A DNA stretch of 64,000 nt. It comes from Ligustrum vulgare. Taxonomy: Eukaryota > Streptophyta > Magnoliopsida > Lamiales > Oleaceae. The stretch spans positions 9,424,014 to 9,488,013 of the forward strand of contig OY743169.1 of assembly GCA_963555705.1 (NCBI GenBank), in the 5' to 3' direction. The notes under the pieces were generated by a model. The model saw nothing but the letters and a program-made list of their open reading frames with translations, did no database searches and was not told the origin of the DNA. The position numbers and the translations under genes were made by a program. Position 1 is the stretch's first letter; every line of letters begins with the position of its first letter. Below are positions 45,645 to 56,125 of the stretch, piece after piece.

Positions 45645-47177
45645 TGATAGGGTGCATATTTGCTATTTAATTAGTGAATTTCCTCTTATTCCATTGATTT
45701 TAAATGTTTAAATTGTAGTTATTAATCATATTTTATGACTTGTGGATTAGGTGGAGAATTGAGATCAAAATGGACTCAAATCACAAATTAGAAGGAAGAA
45801 GTTTGGAACTCTAAAATACCCAATCAGAGAAGAACAAACAACAAGGCGTGGGCACGCCTTATTAATTCTGAAAGACAGCAACCTCAAATATTTAATGGGC
45901 TGGACTTGTGGACATTATTTTACAATTCACTTTGGAGACAATTCCAACAACAGCAATTTTATTTAACAAAGAATGCGGCACATGTTTGGGCTGGGATTAC
46001 TCAATTATTATTTGGGCCCAACCTAACCTAGATAAAATCTCGGCAGTCAACAGATTAAGGGGGGCACGGACAGATTTTTAGAAGAAAAAAAAGAAAAGAA
46101 AAGAAAGGAGGCGACGGCGGAAGAAAGAAAAAAGAAAAGAATTGGTTGGAACAAAAGAAAGAAACGGAAAAGGAGTGCTGGGAATAAATAAAACAGGAAG
46201 GCAGCCATATATGGTGGATTGAATTTTGTGGAGTTTGACTTTTTTATTTCAATCATTATTTCTTTTTCTTTAGTCTTTTATTGATAATGTATATGAGTAA
46301 CTAATTTATTTTTCCAGTTCAAGGTTATTCAAAGTTTGATTCACCAAGAATTGTGAGATCTAATTAAATTTAATTTGTTCTTTAATTGTTTTCTATTTAT
46401 ATGTCTTTTGCTTATGAATGAAGTTGTTGTTTTGATTGATTATTTTGACAATTAAAACAACGTGCACTTTGAATTAATCAATCAAAACAACAACCTCATT
46501 CATAAGCAAAAAACATATAAATAGAAAACAATTAAAGAACAAATTAAATTTAATTAGATCTCACAATTCTTGGCGAATCAAACTTTGAATAACCTTGAAC
46601 TGGAATTATAACTTAGCTACTCATAAACATTGTTAAAAATAAAATCTAAAAGAAATAATAATAATTAAAGAATTGAAATCAAACTCTCCAAAATCCAAGA
46701 CGTGTGACCAGCTCCCCCTTTTTCCAAAAGGTCTCTTTTTCTTTTCTCTTTTTTTCTTTCCAGGTTTTTTGTGCGGCTCCTTTTTTTTTCTTTTTTTCTT
46801 TCCAGGTTTTCGTCTTTTCTTTCTCTTCGTTAGTGCGAGCCCTCCCTTCCTTTTCTTCCGCAGCTGGGCTTCTTCAATAAAAGACCCAAGTAATGGTTGG
46901 CTTTTGGGCCTTTTACAGCAAAGGGTCCATTTAGTTGAGAAAGCTGATTTTCTGGACAATAAGGCGTGGCCACGCCTTATGCAAAATCCTTCACTGATGG
47001 TTCACTTTTGAGTTGCAAACTTCTTCCACCATTTGTGATATTAAACCCACTTTAATCCAACTCTTTCTCCTAATCCACAAAAACATGAAATGTAATTAAT
47101 ATCCACAATTTAAACATTTAAAACCAATAGATAGAGATAAAATATCACGGGTTAAACATCAATTATGCGCTCTATCA
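45645..47177. repeat. Head-to-head inverted LTR pair (palindrome, arms about 0.7-0.8 kb)
   Basis: Left arm 45645-46443 begins TGATAGGGTGCATATTTGC; right arm 46475-47177, read on the minus strand, begins TGATAGAGCGCATAATTG. Both arms share GGTTTTAAATGTTTAAATTG-like, GTGGATTAGG, the CG-rich AAGGCGTGG-CACGCCTT palindrome, and near the centre ATGAATGA(A/G)GTTGTTGTTTTG. The spacer is about 31 bases. It lies inside the Athila-like gag. Confidence 0.75.
46961..46978. repeat. Perfect 18-bp GC-rich palindrome in the LTR
   Basis: AAGGCGTGGCCACGCCTT. The partner arm at 45843-45860 has the same word with one central mismatch. Possible protein-binding or secondary-structure site in the LTR. Confidence 0.7.
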
Positions 47178-47359
47178 AGGTCCAGCATTGTTTCCAACAT
47201 TATTGCTTCCTCCTTGATCATTCCTCCAACTGAAATTTGGATGATTTCTCCAATCTGGATTAAAAGTACTCGAATATGGATTAGAATAAGGATTGGAAAT
47301 CATATTGACAGCAACAGATTGATCAAAATACATCTCTTTTAGTTGGGGAAGTGCAGGGC
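47178..47359 (-). pseudogene. Athila-like gag, middle fragment
   Basis: The minus frame reads PALPQLKEMYFDQSVAVN then WRNHPNFSWRNDQGG, an Asn/Pro-rich segment typical of Athila gag before its C-terminal part. It is bounded on one side by Cassandra and on the other by the LTR palindrome. Confidence 0.8.
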
Positions 47360-47402
47360 TGTAATACCCCAATTAAGAAAGCACAAAAGAAATGATATGT
47401 AC

Positions 47403-47520
47403 TACTCATAACAACAAGGTGCACCTTCTTTTTCGGAAGTCCATCGTTAGAAACTCCACAGTTAAGCGTGCTTGGCTTGGAGAAATTCTGGAATGGGTGA
47501 CCTCCTGGGAAGTTTTCTCG
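47403..47520 (+). repeat. 5S-rRNA-like region in Cassandra LTR 1
   Basis: Contains AACTCCACAGTTAAGCGTGC and GGGTGACCTCCTGGGAAGT, the conserved internal promoter and 3' part of plant 5S rRNA. The 5' third is poorly matched, so it is not a regular 5S gene. The copy in LTR 2 is at 47829-47946. Confidence 0.85.
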
Positions 47521-47638
47521 GTGAGCGTGCAAGTGAGGATAAAGCATGCTGAAAAGACTCGTGTTTGTACAGTGGGGATAGTTCGTCGTCATCTAACGAC
47601 CGGGACAACCCGTTAAGTGGGACCAGGGTCGTTACAAA

Positions 47639-47649
47639 TGGTATCAGAG
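47639..47649 (+). other. Cassandra primer-binding site
   Basis: TGGTATCAGAG two bases after LTR 1, complementary to initiator Met tRNA. Confidence 0.85.
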
Positions 47650-48067
47650 AGGGCCGCCAGCCGAAAATCGAGAACTAAGTGCTACGCCATAGGGCGGGAG
47701 CCACCTCTAGAATCCCAACGCCTGGCAACAGATACTCAGATGGGTTAAGCGCGACGAGGACGTCACGAGTCTAACAGGGGGTGATTGTAATACCCCGATT
47801 AAGGAAGCAGAAAAGAAATGATATGTACTACTCATAACAACAAGGTGCACCTTCTTTTCTGGAAGTCCATCGTTAGAAACTCCACAGTTAAGCATGCTTG
47901 GCTTGGAGAAATTCTGGGATGGGTGACCTCCTGGGAAGTTTTCTATGGGAGCGTGCAAGTGAGGACAAAGCATGCCGAAAAGACTCGTGTTGGTACAGTG
48001 GGCATAGTGCGTCGTCATCTAACGGTCGGAACAGCCCGTTAAGTGGGACCCGGGTCGTTACAAGGAC

Positions 48068-48956
48068 AATCAGAGGTTAAATATTGTACATCTTCACAAA
48101 TTGAACATTTTTCTAAAATAGTGGAAGAGGAATTAAATTCATTCACTTTTGAGTTTCCAAATTTTCAAGTTTTCGAGTGATGACAGCCAATCGGGCATTT
48201 ATGTCATCATCTTCTCTAAGCGAATGAATTCCATTTCCAGATGCAATCTTTGGAAATTCAGTTTTTATTGGAACACCCCTATCAAACTCATCAATGTTAT
48301 CCCAAGATTGGGCATTTTCAGCTAAATCATCAAAAAATGTAAAGACTTCATTTGGGTCTTCTGCAAAGAAATCACCATTACTCATGGTTTGCACAAATTG
48401 TCTCATTTCTGGTCTGAACCCTTCATAAAAAAAATTTAGTTAATATCCATTGCTCATAACCATGACGGGGACAAGATAGCAACAAATCTTTAAAGCTTTC
48501 CCAACTAGTGTAAAAAATTTTATTATTCTTTTGGGAAAAATTCATGATTTGTCTTTGAATAGCGGTGGTTCTTTGTGGTGGAAATTTTTTTTTAATGAAC
48601 TCCTTACGCATATTTTCCCAATTGGTAATTGAACCAGGCCTTAAAGAGTTAAGCCATGACTTAGCTTTATCCTTTAGTGAAAAAGGGAAAAGCTTGAGTC
48701 GAATGACTTCCTCAATGCAATTTCTTTCAAGAAAAGTAAAACAAACCCCTTCGAATTCCTGGATGTGGTGATATGGACTCTCTGATGGCATCCCATGGAA
48801 GCGTGGTAGATGATCAATCATTCCCGGTTTAAAGTTGAAGATCGCTGCATTTGCAGGAATTATTATGCATGATGGAGTGCTTGCCATCGTTGAAAAAATC
48901 TAATCTCTAAGAGTTCGAACGACTCGTGCCTCATCTGGATCTGCATTATTTGCCAT
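48068..48956 (-). pseudogene. Athila-like gag, N-terminal part
   Basis: The gag start is the ATG at 48954-48956 (MANNADPDEARVVRTLRD) with a stop after RD; the frame continues as PANAAIFNFKPGMIDHLPRF, GMPSESPYHHIQEFEGVCF, LKLFPFSLKDKAKSWLNSL and TNWENMRKEFIKKKFPP. A frameshift near 48425 leads to RPEMRQFVQTMSNGDFF and a CSICEDVQYLTSDC end where Cassandra interrupts it. The block is typical of plant Athila/Tat retrotransposon gag. Confidence 0.85.
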
Positions 48957-49144
48957 TACTACTTACTGATTTTCAAGAAGTAAAAATTGGTTAGTGGGTT
49001 CTGATCTTACTAATCGCTTAGAATGATCTCGGAACCAAACGGACATAAACAATGAACAATATCAAGAATATTAGTGATGAAAAAAAATATATAAAACAAA
49101 AAACAAGTAAAAGAATTTAGAAAAATTAATTAACACCAAAATAA

Positions 49145-49162
49145 TCCCCGTCAACTGCGCCA
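49145..49162 (-). other. Athila-like primer-binding site
   Basis: The minus strand reads TGGCGCAGTTGACGGGGA a few bases from the 5' LTR edge, close to the TGGCGCCGTTGCCGGGGA site of Athila/Tat elements. Confidence 0.8.
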
Positions 49163-49168
49163 AAAACT

Positions 49169-50955
49169 TGACTCGATGTAAAATCTACCCTCCAAGTATA
49201 AATGGGTCAAGTTATAGCCTACCAATAATCCAGGTTCATTCTTCCTAGGGATTTTTCTGCTATAATAATAATTGCTAAATTCAAGTCTTAAACTACGATT
49301 TCAAGATTACTTAAATGATAAAAAGAGGATATAATTAAATTGCGATGAAAGAGAAATTTGAGTGGAGTTATTTTTTTGCTATCAATTGGGCTTGCAACTA
49401 ATATTAGTATGAATTTCTTGAGATCGATGAGATTTAAACATATTAGTAAGAAAATTAATCAATTTTTTTACGGTATTTCGTCGAGCATGTTGTGTGCATA
49501 TTTAATACATACCACATCAACGACATCAATTCAAGTAAAATAATCTGAAATTTTAAAATAATTTGTAAATCCTTATCAATAACAAGAATTCATCTATAAA
49601 AAATTAACATTCACCCATTGAGGCTAAGAATAACTCCTCTCAAATATAATTTATCCGAACATAATTAAATTAACCGAAATCAAAATCAAATAAACAATTA
49701 CCATTCTAGGAAGCGAAATTCAAATTTGAAAATGAAAATTCAATAACTAAAAATATATCTAAAAATCAACTAACATCAATAATCTAAAATTATTTCAACT
49801 AGTGATTAAAACAACTAGAAGAATAAATAAAACAGGAATTAAACTAAAACCAATAACCCGAAACAACCAATTTCAGCCTCTATTTTCGATGAAGGTTGTT
49901 GTTGAAGTTGGTGAGAGAGAGAGAGCTGTGTGTTGCGGCTATCATGGGAGATGGAGTTTGACCACTGACTGCTTCCAAGAGTGCTGGAATGGCTGTAGGT
50001 TGGAATTGGCTTGTGCGTGATGAAGTTGCCGACTGTTGGGAAGTGAGATGCGGTGCTGTAAGTTGCCGCTGAAAATTGTGTGGGAATTAACGACTGGTGT
50101 GTTGGTGAAAAGGAGAGAAGTGGCTTGCGGCTGTGTTGGTGTGGCTGAGGTCGAAGGCGAGCAGAGAATGAGAAAAGTGAAGAGGCTTGCGGCTGAGTTA
50201 CGTGAGGGAGAGGAGGCTGCCTGCGTGAGTGGAGCTGCGGGTAGGTTGGTTATGGAAGCAGAAAAATATGTGAGGTTGAGGGTGGAGAAGGTTTGAGGAT
50301 GGAAGAGTTGAGAGAGATGCGGCTGTGTAAGGTTGATGGTGAAAGCCAAAGACAGAGATGAGAGTGGTTGCTGTTGGTGAAAAACGAGAGAGATGGAGAT
50401 GCTTTTGAAGGTGAGTGGCGGCTGGAGGGAAGGCAGGAAGTGCCGCTGGTTATAGAAGAAGAAGTGCCGCTGGTGATGTTGTTTGCTGCTTGGATGATGA
50501 AGGAAGAGAGATGGTGGTTTTTTGGAAGAGAAGAGTGGCTTACGGCTGTGTGAGTTGAGAGAAGACAGAGGATGGGTTGCGGCTGGAGTGCTGTGGCTGA
50601 GGGAAGAGATCCTCCTTTTTATGGGAGAAGACGGCTGCTCTTTTAGAGAGAAGGTCAGATAGGTGAGATGATTTTTGGGCTGGGAAATTGGGCCAAAAAT
50701 ATGCGACATTCTTGATTTCTTCAGTCGAATTAGGTTAGAGAATTTTGAGAAGAAATTCAAATTCAATTTGAAATATTGTCCAATCTTTCCCTGCAATTAA
50801 ATAAATGAAATTTTTAGCAATTAAAATTAATTTAGAGTTAAAGAAATAAAATTGAATCTTTAATAATTTTACTCTAAATGACAAAATTTATATCCCAAAT
50901 TTTTATTTTTTCATTTATTTACTTCTTTAAAATAAGTAAAATTGGTCAATAATCA
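49169..50955 (-). repeat. Athila-like 5' LTR (right)
   Basis: 1787 bp, TGACTCGATG to CAATAATCA. The minus (sense) strand carries a 284-codon open frame (49942-50796) of low complexity, rich in Ser, Pro, His and Gln, that is broken in the left LTR. TGCGGCTG-type words recur at about 49934, 50125, 50187, 50319, 50416 and 50577. Confidence 0.9.
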
Positions 50956-50960
50956 ACCAC

Positions 50961-51289
50961 TCGTGTATGCATAGGTAATCTAGACATTTCATAACAATCT
51001 CGATATTTGAAATATAAATCTCGATACTTAGTCCCTGGAAATCTAGACACTTGATATTTCATATATCTAGAACGAGAATAACTGTAACTAAGTCAAAATC
51101 CTCAGGTACATAGTTCCTTGAGATGACCAATACATTGTTGCAACTTGCAATCACTACATATAAGTTTTGACAAAAGAACCATGCACTTCTAGAACAAAAT
51201 AACTTCTCTGCCAATGGTTTGGTAATACATAACAAAATAATTCCTAGAGATGATAAAATAAAAAGTCACATAAATCAATGAGCCACTCA
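50961..51289. other. Host sequence after the Athila insertion, no gene seen
   Basis: Contains repeated CTCGATA and ATATTTGAAATA-like words but no frame or element ends. Confidence 0.35.
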
Positions 51290-51935
51290 TTCAATCCCGT
51301 ACCAGCTCTGTTACCTCTCTTACGATCGCTCCTAATGTACGGGTCTTAGTCCTAGCACTCGGCAACTTTGGCCTAGACGAACATGGCCTGCGATGGGAAA
51401 TAGGTGCTTGATCTTGGTTGGTATCCTCTATGGCTATTGGTGCAATAGGGCCTCTTCCTTTATCTTGACTTGGCTCAAACTGTGTTCCAATTTGTAACGA
51501 TCATTTCTATTCTGACATTTCAAGAAAATCCTTTCTAGTTCCGGACAAGTTACACGATAGAGGTTCCCAAATAATTTTTCATCTATACACATCTTCCCCA
51601 ATACCTTATCTGCTTCCGCACCCGTAGGAAATTCCCCACACTTAACCCCGTCGCTAATGTGTATTCAAGTAGCCCGAATCTAAGAAACGTTTCGTTGAAC
51701 TTGAACCATGCTTGAAGGCGCTTACGGGATTGAAGTTTTTTGTAAATCGTTTGTTGAATTAACTGTGCGGATAGTTTGAGCTCTAGTATTTTTGTTATGT
51801 AGTCGAAGCAGATGGGCTCTAATTATTGCTTTTGTTGTTCATCAAACCGATCTAACACAACTTTTATGTATCATAAGTTGCTGACTTGAGAAATTTGGGC
51901 CGCCTCAGCTCTTCTTCAGCTACTTCGTATATGTG
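51290..51935 (-). pseudogene. Unrecognised decayed ORF
   Basis: I do not recognise this protein. On the minus strand, after a stop, about 70 codons read FDYITKILELKLSAQLIQQT and RKRLQAWFKFNETFLRFG; a frameshift near 51660 then continues with EKLFGNLYRVTCPELERIF and ends in a charged tail with SRPKLPSARTKT. GC content is above the flanks on both sides, suggesting former coding. It may belong to the same old transposon as 36502-36678, which lay next to it before the Athila insertion, but this is inference. Confidence 0.3.
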
Positions 51936-51939
51936 GGAG

Positions 51940-53355
51940 CTCGTCACCTATGGAAAAAAACATGTAAAAACATATAAATGCTAATCCACACGTTGATTAG
52001 TGGCAGGTAATTGAAAAAGGTTAGTTACATGGACATAAGTAAGCATCGGGACAAATAAACCAAACATTATTCAATTTCACATGTGGTGAAATCGACACTT
52101 GCCATTTGAAATATGTATCTTGTCATTTCAAATATTTATCTTGTCATTTGAATTATTTTTCTTGACATTTCACATATCGTGAACTTGAGGCTTGCCATTA
52201 CAACTACAAGACCATGAGAAAGAAATGCACATACATTGCATGAATTGAAATACTAAGAATGACAGAAAGATACTAGTTCTTGAGAAAGTATATCTTATGT
52301 GATTTTTTTTTTTTTTTTTTTTTGATACAGCAGATAATTCCCTTACTATTTCTTGAAAGCAATGCTTTAGATAAAGACCGCGGGTAAAAAATACTAGGAC
52401 ATATAATTCAATTACTATTTTGTCTATTTCCCTCTATTATTAGCTTTCAATGGGCTTCATAGTGTTGTAGCAATAATCCATTGCTTCATCCTTTACCATA
52501 GGTTCATAACAAAAGGCGTAAAAAGGTTCATAGAAATCGACTAAATAGCCAATAGGCTAAAACATGTATAGGAGTCTACATAACTAAAACCAGTCAGGGC
52601 CATAGTTCAGCTCTCAAAGCCTCTGATCACCCAGATAGTTGAATTCAATTTTAATTCACTCTTGCTGATTAATTGAATGTGGATGAAAAGTTGAGCTCGT
52701 TGCTGTTGTTTTTTGTTGAGTTCTACTTGAATTGAGCCTCAACCATTACAAATTACAAAATCGTTAAAATATAGTGTTGTTATTTACTATATATTAAAAC
52801 TGATTGTTGATTATTTATATTGCAGCAGAAAATGGATTATCTCTTGGCTGGAACACTTCGACGCGATTCGGAAGGAAAAAGTAAAGATTCACCACCAATG
52901 GCTATGGAGAAAGGTGAGCGTCGTTAAGTACTACAAACAACAAACGACGTCAGGAACATGAACGGTAAGATTATCGAAAATTTGACAGAGGATTCAGAGG
53001 CATTGAGTAGAGACGGATGTTAGGGCTTGTAAACCGTATGTTCAAATTTCTGAGTTTTGGGTAGGACACGTTTGTGTTGGGTCAATTCATTTTTTCCTTT
53101 TTTTGGGTCACACTGTAAGCTTTGGGAAGAAGAATTACTTAAAATTGATTGACATTTGTACATGTATAGATGAGTTGTCAAGCTCCTATTTGCTAAGAAA
53201 TCTTTTTAATAATAAAAAATAATGGTCTTCATAGTAGAAAATTTAATTGTTTGTAAGGGTAAATTAGTCCAAATAATTCCAAAATGGACATGTCATAATT
53301 TTTGGACATTTTTTTGCAAATCATCATATAAAATTGGCTATTTCTTTTAATTTCC
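51940..53355. other. Intergenic DNA, no gene seen
   Basis: Holds a T run at 52301-52323 and a 31-codon frame at 52832-52927 preceded by TTGCAG, too short to call. The patch 52140-52170 repeats CTTGTCATTT(C/G)AA. Confidence 0.35.
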
Positions 53356-53359
53356 TCTA

Positions 53360-54434
53360 AATTTTTCTTCACATTACCCAAATGATCTTTTTGTTATAAA
53401 AATAAATAAATAAAATAAAGATATGACCGAATGTTTATGGACTTTCAAAACTTTCCACTATATGAAAAATTATTACAATCATATAAAATTTTACTCACCA
53501 AATCTTTCAAATATTGTAAAAAAAATACTCATATTTTACCAATTTATTAATTTAGACTTATCTGTACAATCTACAAAGGAAACAAGAAATATCAAGAAGA
53601 TATATTACAATTTTTGATCACAAAACTCTCTAATCACATACTCTAAAATAATGAATAATATCATCTATTTACATGGAAGAGTCCAACTTTCAATTCAATC
53701 AAGGCAATATATATATATATTTTTAATGTTAAAAGGAAACCATAAAATTTATTACAAAAAGAACTCAACATTTATTTTAATTCATTTTTTGCATTAGAAG
53801 TTCTCCAAAATAATCTTAGATTGAGTTTCTTTTCAAATACATAGCACAAGCATTCTGTTAGAATTAGAACTTGTTTGCGTTGGGATAATTGCATCAAACA
53901 AGTTTTAATCTAATTTAATGCTTGTTCTATGAGTTTGAAAATGATTTTCAATTAGAATTGTTTTGAAATTTTGGGAACTTCTATTGCAAAAAGAAATTAA
54001 AATAAAGATTGAGTTATTTTTTTAATACAGTAAATCTTATTGTTTCCTTTTAATATTAGAAAATAGTTTTTTTTTTCCTTGGTTGAATTGAAATGAACTC
54101 TTCTACATAGTAGTTGCTCCTATAAATAGATGATGTTATTCATTATTATAGAGCGCATTAATTAGAGAGTTTTATAAGGAAAAATTGTAGTCTAACATCT
54201 TAATTTTTCTTTTTTGGATTGTACAAAGAAGTAGAAATTAGTTTCAATACTTGGGCTTGCGGATTTGGTAAGTAAAATTCTATATGATTGCAACAATTTT
54301 TCATATAATAGAAAGCTTTATTGGTCCATAAATTTTATGTCATGTCTTTATATATTTCTTTGTTTGCTATTCTTTTTTGAACAACAAAAAGAACCCGTGG
54401 GTAAACTAAAGAGAGTTTTATTCAATCCCTAACA
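53360..54434. repeat. Inverted (head-to-head) Copia LTR pair
   Basis: Left arm 53360-53873 (reverse) and right arm 53899-54434 (forward) pair along most of their length, for example AATAGATGAT(A/G)TTATTCATTA and AGAACTTCTAATGC against GGAACTTCTATTGC. The spacer is about 25 bases and contains GTTGGGATAATTG. The right arm ends CCCTAACA, followed by AG and a primer-site-like TGGTGTCAGTGTC (54437-54449), exactly as in the TR-GAG element at 1-5 kb, to whose LTR this is distantly similar. Confidence 0.7.
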
Positions 54435-54449
54435 AGTGGTGTCAGTGTC

Positions 54450-55010
54450 AGATGGTTCGAAGAGTTGGAATAAAAATAAAATATTTGTGTCAAATACGAT
54501 GTGGATAAATTTGATAGGATGATCAATTTTGGCTTGTGATATGTACAAGTTAGGATGGACCACACAAAGTTTTGAATGGAAAATTGACATCGAGTACTCA
54601 CAAAGATACCGAATCAAGTAAGAGATAATGATTGGGAATATTTGGATTCGAAGGTTGTAAGCACAATACATTTTTTTTTTTTGGCCAAGAATGTTCTTGC
54701 AAACATGGAATATCTGTTGCTAAGGAACTTTGGGAAACACTCGAACTGTTGTATTAGACAAAGAATCTTTCAAATTGATTATATCTAAAGCAATTTAATT
54801 TTTTGAGAATTAATGCAGGTATGAAAATCTCGGACTACTTGAGTATTCTCAATGGGTTGATTTTGAATTTGAGGCAATTGGAGTTAAAATTAATGATGAA
54901 GATAAAACCTGAAGGCCCATCTGGTCATTTCCATCTTCTTTTGAGCACATCAAGCTGTTTTCATGTACATGAAGGAAACTGTAAATTTTGCTCAATTGCG
55001 TTGGGAATGT
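54450..55010 (+). pseudogene. Copia gag remnant, related to the TR-GAG gag
   Basis: A heavily mutated gag in plus orientation. Blocks align with the intact gag at 2042-2827: YDVDKFDRMINFGL, DNDWEYLDSK, AKELWETLELLY, TKNLSN, LRINAGMKISDYLSILNGL and ETVNFAQ. There are many stops and frameshifts. It marks a relative of the TR-GAG family that still had pol (downstream). Confidence 0.75.
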
Positions 55011-56005
55011 CAAACAGACCCTAGACTTAGGAGGGAGAATAGGAGAGAAAATAATCTTAGGATTGGTGTTGGGATTGATGATGAGGGGGTAGGAAGTGAG
55101 GGAAAAAATGTTCAATCTTCCATGGCTATCGTAGGAAGAAGGAGGTATAGAAAAGATAGGTGTGAAAAGGGGGTATAGGAGACATCATGGGATATGAAAT
55201 GAGTAGATGGAAACCTTGGAAATATAAAGATGACTATACCATCTTTTCAAGGAAGGAGTAATCCTGAGGTGTATTTAGATTGGGAGAAGAATGTGAAATT
55301 AATGTTTGATTCCCACAACTGTTTAGAGGAGAAGACTATGAAACTAGCTATGATAGAGTTCAGTGATTATGCCATCATACGGTGGGATCAATTGGCGACG
55401 TTTAGGATGAAAAATTATGAGAGGCCTGTGAAAACTTGGGATGAGTTGAAAGTGATTATGAGGAAGAGATTTATTCCTAATCACTACTATAGGGATATCT
55501 ACCAAAAACTGCAATGTCTTTTATAGGGTTCTAAGAGTGTAGAGGATTACCATAAGGATATGGAGATTGTTATGATTATGGCCAATGCGGTGTAGGATAG
55601 GGAGGCTACAATAGCTAAGTTTTTTAGTAGGCTAAATAGGGATATATAGCCAATGTGATAGAGCTACAACACTGTGGAGTTGGAGGACATTTTGCACATG
55701 TCCATGAAGGTAGAAAGGAAATTGAATCTAAAGTAGGCAGCAGGTAATCACCGGGTTCTTATCCTACTTCACAATCAAAACGAAAAGTTAATGAAGATCA
55801 TGTCCCAAAAGGGAGGGATAAGCTAACACTAAAAGGTAAAAATATTTTTGATTCCCATCCTGCTAAGGATAGAAATATAAAATGTTTTAAATGTTTGAGT
55901 TCAGGACACATTACTTCACAATGTACAAATAAATGAGTGATGATTATGCGTCATGGGGAGATTGTGTCTGAGGATGAATATTAAGGAATGCCTAAGTTAG
56001 AGGAT
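55011..56005 (+). pseudogene. Gypsy (chromovirus) gag fragment fused to the Copia gag
   Basis: From about 55011 the sequence switches to chromovirus gag homologous to 29990-31010: NIKMTIPSFQGRSNPEVYLD, MKLAMIEFSDYAIIRWDQLA, TWDELKVIMRKRFIPNHYYR, SVEDYHKDMEIVMIMAN and a zinc knuckle CFKCLSSGHITSQC at about 55880-55925. Stops are frequent. It ends near SEDEY stop GMPKLED at about 56005, where Copia RT begins. Confidence 0.75.
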
Positions 56006-56125
56006 ACTAAAGAAGGAAAACTTAGGTACAAGGCTAAATTAGTAGCTAAAGGATTTTCACAAAAGGAGGGAATAGACTACAATGAGATATTTTCACTTGT
56101 AGTTAAATACACTTTGCTAAATACA
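56006..56125 (+). pseudogene. Copia reverse transcriptase, N-terminal fragment
   Basis: KLRYKAKLVAKGFSQKEGID followed by YNEIFSLVVKYT is the hallmark start of the Copia RT domain. Homology stops at about 56125 and resumes at 59915 beyond an inserted block. Confidence 0.8.

Larger units (their letters stand above)
47360..48062 (+). mobile_element. Cassandra TRIM retrotransposon (5S-rRNA-bearing LTRs), complete
   Basis: 703 bp with two 277-bp LTRs (47360-47636 and 47786-48062), ends TGTAATACCC and GTCGTTACA, a primer site at 47639-47649 and a polypurine tract AACAGGGGGTGAT at 47773-47785. Flanks AGGGC (47355-47359) and AGGAC (48063-48067) are a near-perfect TSD. The Athila gag frame resumes on the other side (CSICEDVQYLTSDC then PALPQLKEM). 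The element encodes no protein and must be mobilised in trans. Confidence 0.92.
37112..50955 (-). mobile_element. Athila-like Ty3/Gypsy retrotransposon, 13.8 kb, with two nested insertions
   Basis: Two 1.8-kb LTRs, TSD ACCAC (37107-37111 and 50956-50960), a primer site TGGCGCAGTTGACGGGGA of the Athila/Tat type, gag, protease, RT with FMDDFSVYG, RNase H and integrase, all on the minus strand. The gag region is broken by a Cassandra element (47360-48062) and by an LTR palindrome block (about 44837-47177). Frameshifts and stops are frequent. No env-like frame is recognisable between integrase and the 3' LTR. Confidence 0.9.

Noticed and set aside
47403..47946. Two 5S rRNA genes
   Set aside because: Only the internal-promoter and 3' portions match and both lie inside LTRs of a Cassandra element; they are element parts and not 5S array genes.
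49942..50796. 284-codon protein-coding gene
   Set aside because: It lies wholly within the Athila LTR, is low complexity, and the other LTR copy has stops.
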